Both the position numbers and the translations under genes were made by a program. Shown in pieces: positions 5,622 to 11,645 of a DNA stretch of 11,645 bases (the first letter of the stretch is position 1; every line of letters starts with the position of its first letter). The DNA is taken from assembly GCA_947623795.1 (NCBI GenBank), contig CANQHS010000023.1:1-11645 (forward strand), given 5' to 3'. Below the pieces are notes generated by a model. It was not told where the DNA came from and searched no databases. It saw only the letters and a program-made list of their open reading frames with translations. The stretch comes from an uncultured Clostridia bacterium (GTDB lineage Bacteria; Bacillota; Clostridia; Christensenellales; UBA1242).

Positions 5622-7264
5622 TGGCAAATTTTTCGACAATTGTAAAAATGCAACTTAAAGAGAAAATAAACATTTCCTCTTTAAAAAATAAAAAGCAGAC
5701 CTTGTTTAAGGTCGTTTTTGGCGTGCTTAGATTTATTATTGTTGTTGCCATTGCATATTTGTTGTTTTATGTCAGCAATTTGCTAAACTTGTTTTCGATA
5801 ATAAACCATATTCCGCTTAGCGTCATCGCAGTTATTTTTGCAATTATGTATGTGCTAAATTTCATTAGCAGCGTGATAACGCTAACCAAGTCGCTTTATG
5901 AGGCGAGCGACAATCAATTGCTAATCACTTTGCCCGTTAATGCAAACGTTGTTTTTGTTTCAAAACTTGTCGTCCACTTAGTTCACGAAATTAATAAAAC
6001 ATTTTCGTTTATCGCGCCCGTTTTGTTCGCATATGGAATCGTTTCTGGCTTGCCAATTGTGTTTTATGTTTGGATGCCACTAATGCTTTGCTTGCTCGCT
6101 GTGTTCACCGTGCTACTTTCTGGCCTTGTTTCAATACCTTGGGTCATGATAATGAAATTTTTGAATAGATTCAAAATTCTAAAGTGGGTCATTGCAATAG
6201 GCTTAATTTCGTGCTTAATATATTTCGCATTTTATTTAATAAGGCTCATTCCAACAAATATAAATATAATAAGCAGTTGGCGAGAAATTTCGATTGCTTT
6301 GCGTGAATTTTTGTCTTGGTTTACGAAAAATTTCAGCTTGATTTATATCTTTGTCGTTTTCTTGTGCGGATATTATGAAAATTTCCATGTTCAATTTTTC
6401 ACCTCTTATAGTTATATCGTGCCGCTTGTTTTGCTCGCTTCAATTGTGGTGTTAATTTTATTGAACATGTTGCTCTCTCGCCCGATGTATTTAAAGGCGA
6501 TTTCATCCAATTTTGAATTTAACAAAAAGAGCATAAAGCAAAAGAAAAATGTTGAGCTAAATAGCGACATTTCGTCCGCATTTTATGAAACGAAAAAGAT
6601 TGTTCGCAATGCGGATGTGTTGCTAAATTGCGCGCTAACAATCATTGTTGCGCCAATCGTCATGTTTGCGCTAAACAAAATTTATGGTGCGATAGACACT
6701 CGACTTTTTGGCGATTATTTAACCATTGCGTTTAACATCTTAATCATTTTGCTTTTCACCCTTTCAACCAATATCTCTGTTGCATCAATTTTTAGCCGCG
6801 ATGGCAACAGTTTTTACATCAACAAAACCACACCAAAAAGGCCGCAGCACATTTTGTTTTCGCGTCTCTTGTTTAATATGTTCATAAGCCTCATTGTGCT
6901 TGGCGGATGTTGCGCTGTGTTCTTCCATTTTGCTAGCATTAAAATTCCAGACAAAGTGCTTATATTTTTAAGCCTATATTGTGTGAATTTAATCCATCTA
7001 TTTTGGAGCGCGGAAATGGACTTTTTAAATTTGCAAACGCACGCTTTTGGCTTGGAAGGCAAGGCAACAAAAAATCCAAACGAAATGAAATCCACAATCC
7101 TATCGTTTGGCATAAGTTTGATCGTTTTTGGAATTGTTGCATTCTTTTTGATAAATGACAGCAAGAACTTTTTCATCAAATTGTTCTTCTTGAGTGCGGC
7201 AGTTTTAATCTTGCGCGTGGTGCTATTTAGCTATAAGGCAAAAATATTGTTTAGGGAGAAATAA
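5621..7264 (+). CDS. ABC transporter permease (547 aa, ABC-2 / putative exporter type)
   Basis: The protein has a cytoplasmic N-terminus with a basic patch (LKNKKQTLFK) and then about 11-12 hydrophobic segments in two groups, split by a charged cytoplasmic stretch around residues 300-325 (EFNKKSIKQKKNVELNSD). A conserved-looking segment SLYEASDNQLLITLPVNANVVFVSK near residues 90-115 is typical of the large, about 540-aa, exporter permeases that pair with COG1131-type ATPases (ABC_tran_2-like). The ATG overlaps the TAA of the ATPase gene by one base, and there is no room for a separate promoter, so it is co-translated and is the obvious membrane partner. Substrate is unknown. A transporter role is secure; the exact family and direction (export) are inferred. 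Confidence 0.85.
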   Translation: MANFSTIVKMQLKEKINISSLKNKKQTLFKVVFGVLRFIIVVAIAYLLFYVSNLLNLFSIINHIPLSVIAVIFAIMYVLNFISSVITLTKSLYEASDNQLLITLPVNANVVFVSKLVVHLVHEINKTFSFIAPVLFAYGIVSGLPIVFYVWMPLMLCLLAVFTVLLSGLVSIPWVMIMKFLNRFKILKWVIAIGLISCLIYFAFYLIRLIPTNINIISSWREISIALREFLSWFTKNFSLIYIFVVFLCGYYENFHVQFFTSYSYIVPLVLLASIVVLILLNMLLSRPMYLKAISSNFEFNKKSIKQKKNVELNSDISSAFYETKKIVRNADVLLNCALTIIVAPIVMFALNKIYGAIDTRLFGDYLTIAFNILIILLFTLSTNISVASIFSRDGNSFYINKTTPKRPQHILFSRLLFNMFISLIVLGGCCAVFFHFASIKIPDKVLIFLSLYCVNLIHLFWSAEMDFLNLQTHAFGLEGKATKNPNEMKSTILSFGISLIVFGIVAFFLINDSKNFFIKLFFLSAAVLILRVVLFSYKAKILFREK

Positions 7265-7708
7265 ATGCGGAAATCTGTTGTGTTTTTCATCTCAATTATG
7301 TTCATCGCTTCCATCGTTGTGGTGTCGTTTTTTGGCATGCAAGTCCGCATTGACCAATTCAAAACTTATATCACGAAAATTGAAATTACAACATATGACA
7401 AAATTGTTGGCGACACAAAATATTTGACCATAGATTATGTTGGCAGCAACGACACCTTTGTTGCAATCCGCTATAACATCACGCCAGACGTGGACACAGT
7501 TAAGGACGCAATCAAATTTTCAATTTCTGGCAACACCTATAAGGACGAGGAAGGAACAACGCACACTTTTGCCGATATTAAGCCAGAAAATGGAATTTTG
7601 GAATTTTTTGAATACACCACTCGCGCGGTGACGATAACGATTTACCCAACCGATGGCGGCGCTGCCTCGCCCGACCGAGTTGTTGTTATGCTAAGAAGAA
7701 ATATTTAG
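7265..7708 (+). CDS. Single-pass membrane-anchored protein with exported beta-rich domain, third gene of ABC operon
   Basis: The family is not recognised. The 147-aa protein has a Lys/Arg start, one hydrophobic helix at about residues 5-24 (VVFFISIMFIASIVVVSFFG) with no lipobox or clear signal-peptidase site, and a C-terminal domain of about 120 aa rich in alternating Thr/Ile/Val. Examples are KIEITTYDKIVG, LTIDYVG and AVTITIYPTDG, suggestive of an Ig-like beta sandwich outside the membrane. AGGGAG (7253-7258) lies 6 nt before the ATG. The ATG follows the permease TAA with no gap, so it is translated with the transporter and probably works with it, for example as an extracellular accessory subunit. 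That role is inference. Confidence 0.78.
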   Translation: MRKSVVFFISIMFIASIVVVSFFGMQVRIDQFKTYITKIEITTYDKIVGDTKYLTIDYVGSNDTFVAIRYNITPDVDTVKDAIKFSISGNTYKDEEGTTHTFADIKPENGILEFFEYTTRAVTITIYPTDGGAASPDRVVVMLRRNI

Positions 7709-7727
7709 CGAAAATTGTGTTATTTTG

Positions 7728-7756
7728 TTGCTTTTGAGATATAATATTGATATAAT
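7728..7756 (+). promoter_or_regulatory. Extended -10 promoter of the lipoprotein gene
   Basis: A perfect TATAAT (7751-7756) is preceded by TGA, giving the extended -10 form TGnTATAAT, with TTGCTT (7728-7733) 17 nt upstream. A second TATAAT at 7740-7745 lacks a well-placed -35 box. No terminator separates the ABC operon from this promoter, so read-through from upstream is possible. Confidence 0.75.
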
Positions 7757-7782
7757 CAAAACAGCAAAAAATAATTTAATCA

Positions 7783-7798
7783 GGGGGGGGGTATATAG
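7783..7798 (+). promoter_or_regulatory. Nine-G tract at the ribosome binding site of the lipoprotein gene
   Basis: G9 (7783-7791) is followed by TATATAG and the ATG at 7799, a spacing of 7 nt from the last G. It is the only purine-rich Shine-Dalgarno candidate for this gene. Homopolymer G tracts of this length are prone to slippage during replication and to sequencing error. Confidence 0.6.
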
Positions 7799-10087
7799 AT
7801 GAAAAAACTTAAAGTTATATTATTTTCATTGCTTTTGTGTTTTAGCACAATTTTCGTTGCTGCGTGCAACACTCCAAAAACCAAGGATGTTAGCTCGGTC
7901 AGCGCGGAAAATTTAAAACAATATTATTATTTGGAAGAGGAACTAGATTTATCTCAAATTAAAATTGATGTTACATATGCAGATAAATCCACTGGGACTC
8001 TAACAAAAGGCGAGTTCGACATTGGATCGGCAAAACCAAAGGATGGCACAGAATTTGTTTTGGACACGGACGGACTTTCCGAGAAAATGGAAGGAAATTC
8101 GCTATCAGACGCGGTGGGCAGCTATGATTTTAAAGTCACCTTGCTTTCAAACAACAGGCAATATGACCTTATGACCGTCGTTGTGGATAACGACATGAGC
8201 CATGCTTACATTATGGCATCTTATAGCAAGCCAGACAATTTCGCAGACCGTGACAAATACACTGCCGGCGGCTCGCAAGATGATGAGGCAAACTTTAAAT
8301 TATATGAGGACACAACTTTAACGATTGGCAACGATAACCCTATTGACATCGAGCCTAAGTTCTCTTTAAGAAGCCTTGAGGACGATAACGTTGTGGATAG
8401 TGCGAACATCGACATCAACCTTAATGTTGAAGTTAAAAACGAGCAGGGCTCAGTTGTTGCCAACGATAACTCTGTTTATACAGTTGAAGGCAACAAATTG
8501 AAATTTGCGGACACGATCATTGGCGAAACTTACACAATAACTGTAACTCCAACCGACTTTGATGATCCAGATTTCACATATTCAATTAAAGTTAAAGTTG
8601 AAGATGGCTATAACATCTATAACGCATACGAACTAGGGTTAATTAACATCGAGGAAGAAGGCGTTGCAGCCGCTCGCTCGACCTATTTCTATGGTGGAGT
8701 TTCTGTTCCTTTATTCCAAAATAAAGAAAGGCCAAACGAATCTAAGGCATCAGTTGTTTATAACGACATTTGGAAAAATTTCTTGATGACAAAAGGCTTT
8801 ACAGAAGAGGACATCAAACCTGTCAGCGCAGTTTTCTTGCTTAAAGACATCTCAGTTGAAGCAGATGACCTACCTAGCGAATATTTTATTCAACCTGAAG
8901 AAAATGAATATGCTGCGGGCTCACTAAGAGACTTCAGTTTCTTATATCAACGCCTTTTGACTAATAATGACTTCACGGTTAACGGCAATTATTTCAAATT
9001 GAATTTTGAAAATATAAGAGAAGGCCGCTCAATTCGCCTAAAAGAAGAATCAAATTTGACATTCTATAATGAAGGATCTGACGTCACAGACTACAAAGCA
9101 GGGCACTCATCCGTGTTTGCATTTGTAGGCTTACAGAACAACTCAACTCAAGGCAAAGGCTATATTAAAAACCTAGACATCAACGGAAACGGCTACACCA
9201 AAGACTTAAATATTACCGACGAAAACAAAAATGCAATTTTGGCAAAATCTGGCTCATTAATGTTTGTTAAGGCATTAAAAGCTGGCGTTCAAGTTGACAA
9301 CACACTTGGCAAAAATTTCTTGATTGGATTTTATCCAGAAGAATGCATAACTCCAAACACTGGCATAGACATTAACGACTCTAAGCTTTTCGATTGCTAC
9401 AACAGTGCAATCTTTAGCTTCCTAAGTTCGTATGGCGGAAACGCTAAGAACAGCGAATTTAAGCGTTTTGGCGGCCCTGTTATATTCTTGCTCAGCGCGG
9501 ACGATGGAAAACCTAACTCAATAACAGCAACATTCAACTTTGACGAAGCTTCAGAGCTAGAAAGTTATGTTGGCGGCAACGAAGCTTGGTTTGCAATGAA
9601 TGGCGCAAATGGCATCGTTACAAAAATTTTGGGCATAGATACAGCGATGAGCGACTACCTTCATAAAACCATTGTTAGCCCTTATGTGGATAAAGAAGGC
9701 ATCACACATAATGATAAAAAAGTTTTGAACTTGATTTGCTTGTCTATGGACCGAGCTTATCTTAGCTCTCACCGCACAGACATCCCAACAAAATTGACAT
9801 GGGGAGATGTTGAATTTGACACCACTATTGACCCTGATGGTCAAAGCGATGCTCTTGCTAACTTCTTTAATAAAGCAAAACAAATAGCAACAGCGGCGCA
9901 TTTCAACGAAATGCCACCTGTTATCGCTGGCAGCACGAGCGGAAAGTGTTTCTTCACTGGCAGCAAATTTACAACCACAGGTGTGGACACCTACACAGGT
10001 CCATTCGAAGGCAAGTTCTGTTATCTTATGTATGCATACGGGGAGACCTCATTGGCTGCAATGTTTGAAATGAAAAGCGTAGCTTAG
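7799..10087 (+). CDS. Large surface lipoprotein with Ig-like domains (762 aa)
   Basis: The N-terminus MKKLKVILFSLLLCFSTIFVAAC is a lipoprotein signal peptide with lipobox VAAC, so Cys23 would be lipidated and the protein held on the outer face of the membrane. Residues about 43-125 (YYLEEELDLSQIKIDVTYADKS...) match the pattern of bacterial Ig-like domains of the Big_3 kind. About 165-275 looks like a second Ig-like domain ending in GYNIYNAYELGLI. The remaining 480 residues contain segments such as GYIKNLDINGNGY and scattered short hydrophobic strands that could be a parallel beta-helix or similar; I recognise no catalytic motif. It has its own promoter and a convergent terminator. Position next to the ABC operon suggests a functional link but does not prove it. 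Ligand and substrate are unknown. Confidence 0.82.
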   Translation: MKKLKVILFSLLLCFSTIFVAACNTPKTKDVSSVSAENLKQYYYLEEELDLSQIKIDVTYADKSTGTLTKGEFDIGSAKPKDGTEFVLDTDGLSEKMEGNSLSDAVGSYDFKVTLLSNNRQYDLMTVVVDNDMSHAYIMASYSKPDNFADRDKYTAGGSQDDEANFKLYEDTTLTIGNDNPIDIEPKFSLRSLEDDNVVDSANIDINLNVEVKNEQGSVVANDNSVYTVEGNKLKFADTIIGETYTITVTPTDFDDPDFTYSIKVKVEDGYNIYNAYELGLINIEEEGVAAARSTYFYGGVSVPLFQNKERPNESKASVVYNDIWKNFLMTKGFTEEDIKPVSAVFLLKDISVEADDLPSEYFIQPEENEYAAGSLRDFSFLYQRLLTNNDFTVNGNYFKLNFENIREGRSIRLKEESNLTFYNEGSDVTDYKAGHSSVFAFVGLQNNSTQGKGYIKNLDINGNGYTKDLNITDENKNAILAKSGSLMFVKALKAGVQVDNTLGKNFLIGFYPEECITPNTGIDINDSKLFDCYNSAIFSFLSSYGGNAKNSEFKRFGGPVIFLLSADDGKPNSITATFNFDEASELESYVGGNEAWFAMNGANGIVTKILGIDTAMSDYLHKTIVSPYVDKEGITHNDKKVLNLICLSMDRAYLSSHRTDIPTKLTWGDVEFDTTIDPDGQSDALANFFNKAKQIATAAHFNEMPPVIAGSTSGKCFFTGSKFTTTGVDTYTGPFEGKFCYLMYAYGETSLAAMFEMKSVA

Positions 10088-10199
10088 CAACACATAGGCA
10101 AATAGCTATAATGATAAGCGTTTAGCAAATTCTATATAGCAATATCGCGCAATTGGCATTTAACAAACTGCACAATCTTGCTTGCAAACTTATTACAAT

Positions 10200-10227
10200 A
10201 AAAAAATAGCGGCAACGCTATTTTTTT
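10200..10227. terminator. Perfect bidirectional terminator between convergent genes
   Basis: AAAAAAATAGCG (10200-10211) and CGCTATTTTTTT (10216-10227) are exact reverse complements, giving a 12-bp stem with a GCAA tetraloop. The seven A and seven T supply a U tract in either direction, so it can end both the lipoprotein transcript and the minus-strand fic transcript. The rest of 10088-10279 holds no gene that I can support. Confidence 0.92.
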
Positions 10228-10279
10228 CTAACCTTATTAAAATTTAAAATATAAAAATTCTCTTTTGCTAACATAACTT

Positions 10280-11332
10280 TTATTTGTTGGTTTTTGTGTA
10301 GAAGGTGGATTTGCGTTCGCCATGTTTTTGAATTGTTCCGCTATTCAACAATTGTTTTAGGCATCTTTCGATTGTTGTTTCGGACAAAGTTGGGCAGAGT
10401 GCCACAATTTCAGATTTTGTAAATTTCCCTAATTTTGTGTTTATTGAGTCTTGCACTTGAGTTAAAGCTTTGGATTTATTTTCAATTAATGATTTTGCTC
10501 GTGTGTCAAAATCCCTATACGCTTTTAAAATTACCGACAACATATATTTTATAAATTCCGTAGGATTATTGTTATTTTCCATCCAGCCAATTGAGCTAAT
10601 TTGCAAAGCGTCATAATATTTGTCTTTTGTTTCTTCAATTATTTTTTCAATTGAAATAAACTTTCCAATGCTATAATCAAACTTATACAATAACAACAAA
10701 GTTAGCAGCCTACTCATTCTACCATTGCCATCATTGAACGGATGAATGCAAAGAAAATCCAAAATAAATATAGGAATTAAAATTAGCGGGTCAACATCAA
10801 ATTTGCTAGATGTTATGTTAAATTCCTCGCATAATCTTTCCATGGCCTCTGGGGTCTTGAAAGGTTCTAGCGGCTGAAACCTAATAAACGAACTTCCGTC
10901 CGCTTTCGTCTCAGTGATGTAGTTTTGAACATTTTTAAATTTTCCGCCAATTGACTTTTCGGAATATTTATATAGCTCGCCATGCAGTTGCAAAATATAT
11001 GAACTTTTAAGAGGGATATATTCATAATTTTCATGAATTATATTTAGCACATCGCGATAGCCCAAAATTTCCTTCTCATCCCTATTTTTTGGCGTAGTTT
11101 TATTGTTTAAAATTTGTTTAATACGCGTGGATGTTGTAACAATTCCTTCTATTTTATTTGATGCCTCAGTGCTTTGAATTTTTGCAATGTCAACAAGTTT
11201 GTTGACTTTTGATTTATTCTTTAATTCGATGTTGGACAATCGGCCTTTGAACTCATGAATTTGAGAAATATATCCCAAAATTTCATTATCCCAACGCACA
11301 TCCTTATATTTTGAATAATTGAATAATTTCAT
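10280..11332 (-). CDS. Fic family protein, class II, with C-terminal winged helix (350 aa)
   Basis: Fic enzymes transfer AMP (sometimes other nucleotide parts) from a nucleotide cofactor to hydroxyl side chains of target proteins. The active-site motif HPFNDGNGRMSR (residues 197-208) is complete, including catalytic His197, Asp201, Asn203 and Arg205/Arg208, so activity is expected. The inhibitory motif SNKIEG (58-63, [ST]xxxE[GN]) lies N-terminal to the Fic core, which defines class II autoinhibition. The flap region GGKFKNVQNYI (129-139) is typical. The last 55 residues (KFTKSEIVALCPTLSETTIERCLKQLLNSGTIQ) read as a winged helix-turn-helix. Length is usual for Fic plus winged helix. AGGTGG (11339-11344) lies 6 nt before the ATG. 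No antitoxin-like partner gene is adjacent. It looks more AT-rich than its neighbours, hinting at transfer. Targets are unknown. Confidence 0.93.
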   Translation of the reverse strand: MKLFNYSKYKDVRWDNEILGYISQIHEFKGRLSNIELKNKSKVNKLVDIAKIQSTEASNKIEGIVTTSTRIKQILNNKTTPKNRDEKEILGYRDVLNIIHENYEYIPLKSSYILQLHGELYKYSEKSIGGKFKNVQNYITETKADGSSFIRFQPLEPFKTPEAMERLCEEFNITSSKFDVDPLILIPIFILDFLCIHPFNDGNGRMSRLLTLLLLYKFDYSIGKFISIEKIIEETKDKYYDALQISSIGWMENNNNPTEFIKYMLSVILKAYRDFDTRAKSLIENKSKALTQVQDSINTKLGKFTKSEIVALCPTLSETTIERCLKQLLNSGTIQKHGERKSTFYTKTNK

Positions 11333-11344
11333 TGTTTTCCACCT

Positions 11345-11380
11345 TTTATTGCATCATTATATCACTTTTGATGCAATAAA
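11345..11380. promoter_or_regulatory. Operator 1 overlapping the fic promoter
   Basis: TTTATTGCATCA (11345-11356) and its exact reverse complement TGATGCAATAAA (11369-11380) form 12-bp arms with a 12-nt spacer. Read on the minus strand, the -10 box sits in the spacer and the first arm lies in the -35/-10 spacing, so any bound dimer would block RNA polymerase. Confidence 0.8.
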
Positions 11381-11384
11381 TCAA
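11356..11384 (-). promoter_or_regulatory. Sigma-A promoter of fic
   Basis: On the minus strand, -35 TTGATT (11384-11379), a 17-nt spacer and a perfect extended -10 TGATATAAT (TATAAT at 11361-11356) are present. Transcription would start near 11349, about 17 nt before the start codon at 11332. The Shine-Dalgarno site lies directly beside operator 1. Confidence 0.85.
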
Positions 11385-11398
11385 GCGTTTATGACAAT

Positions 11399-11434
11399 TT
11401 TATTGCATCATTTTGTGTAATTTGATGCAATAAA
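11399..11434. promoter_or_regulatory. Operator 2, upstream of the fic promoter
   Basis: This has the same 12-bp arms (11399-11410 and 11423-11434) and the same 12-nt spacer length as operator 1, but a different spacer sequence. The outer pair 11398/11435 extends the arms to 13 bp. The two operators are offset by 54 bp. Spacers differ while arms are identical, which points to selection on the arms. Confidence 0.75.
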
Positions 11435-11469
11435 ACGAGTTTTTGCAAAAAGTTCCGCATTTAATTTAT

Positions 11470-11590
11470 GGGATTCTTCGATTGCGTGCTGGCACATGTC
11501 TTCCTGAGCATTCGGGGTCCCCATAAGAACTGTGTTCGCAATGGGGTAAAATGTCGAAGGATCTGCCAGCACTCCACTCAGAATGACATA
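11470..11590. repeat. Long imperfect inverted repeat containing palindromic module copy 2
   Basis: GTGCTGGCA (11486-11494) pairs with TGCCAGCAC (11564-11572), and GGATTCTTCGA (from 11470) nearly pairs with TCGAAGGAT (from 11554). The core is copy 2 of the module at 2796-2837: CCCCAT (11519-11524), ATGGGG (11541-11546), inner GAAC/GTTC. The right end, 11553-11589, is a minus-strand copy of the TGTCATTCTGAG repeat. Confidence 0.6.
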
Positions 11591-11593
11591 AGA

Positions 11594-11645
11594 GATACAC
11601 TCGACTCCGCGTCGGCGATGTCATACTGAGCGCAGTCGAAGTATC
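11594..11645. repeat. Partial inverted repeat of the same family at the window edge
   Basis: GATACACTCGACT (11594-11606) is nearly the reverse complement of AGTCGAAGTATC (11634-11645). Between them, TGTCATACTGAGCGCAGTC (from 11619) is a forward copy of the dispersed unit. It is cut off or ends at the window edge. Confidence 0.5.

Noticed and set aside
6814..7179. Minus-strand 121-codon reading frame inside the permease gene
   Set aside because: It lies wholly within a well-supported membrane protein gene on the other strand and reads as low-complexity shadow.
11345..11434. CRISPR-like array from four repeated 12-mers
   Set aside because: The repeats alternate in orientation with short unequal spacings, have no spacer-sized unique segments and no cas genes; they fit paired operators.

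Overview
The window looks like a chromosomal piece of a low-GC, AT-rich Gram-positive (Bacillota, probably uncultured gut Clostridia-like) bacterium. The basis is strong purine Shine-Dalgarno sites, textbook sigma-A promoters with TATAAT boxes, a lipobox lipoprotein, a tRNA with encoded CCA, A/T-flanked hairpin terminators, and dispersed TGTCATTCTGAGCG...GAAGAATCTC repeats of the kind common in such genomes. The taxonomic guess rests on sequence style only.

Layout. (1) 3-599: the 3' part of tsaD (tRNA t6A modification), cut by the left window edge. (2) 743-2557: three small + strand genes: an unrecognised protein, a two-helix YcxB-like membrane protein coupled to it, and a DUF5662-like protein. 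(3) 2558-3265: about 700 bases without a credible gene, packed with inverted and dispersed repeats and a 41-nt copy of the 5' half of a tRNA gene, followed by the intact tRNA-Arg(UCG) at 3266-3340 and its terminator. (4) 3450-7708: an operon with its own sigma-A promoter, encoding a polytopic membrane domain joined in frame to an ABC ATPase, an ABC permease, and a single-pass protein with an exported domain; junctions are 1-bp overlap or zero gap. (5) 7799-10087: a large Ig-like lipoprotein with its own extended -10 promoter and a 9-G tract at its ribosome binding site. (6) 10200-10227: a perfect bidirectional terminator between convergent genes. (7) 10280-11332, minus strand: a class II Fic AMP-transferase with a C-terminal winged-helix domain. 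(8) 11333-11460: the fic promoter, embedded in two identical-architecture palindromes. (9) 11470-11645: more of the dispersed repeat family, running off the right edge.

How the parts may work together (inference): the ATPase, the permease and the exported single-pass protein form one ABC system, possibly with the adjacent lipoprotein as surface partner or cargo-related component. Fic looks like a self-contained, tightly regulated unit whose own winged helix could be its repressor. The most interesting signals are the fic double operator, the membrane-domain/ATPase fusion with a relict (or functional) tandem stop and strong internal ribosome binding site, the split tRNA copy next to the intact tRNA, and the structured repeat family.
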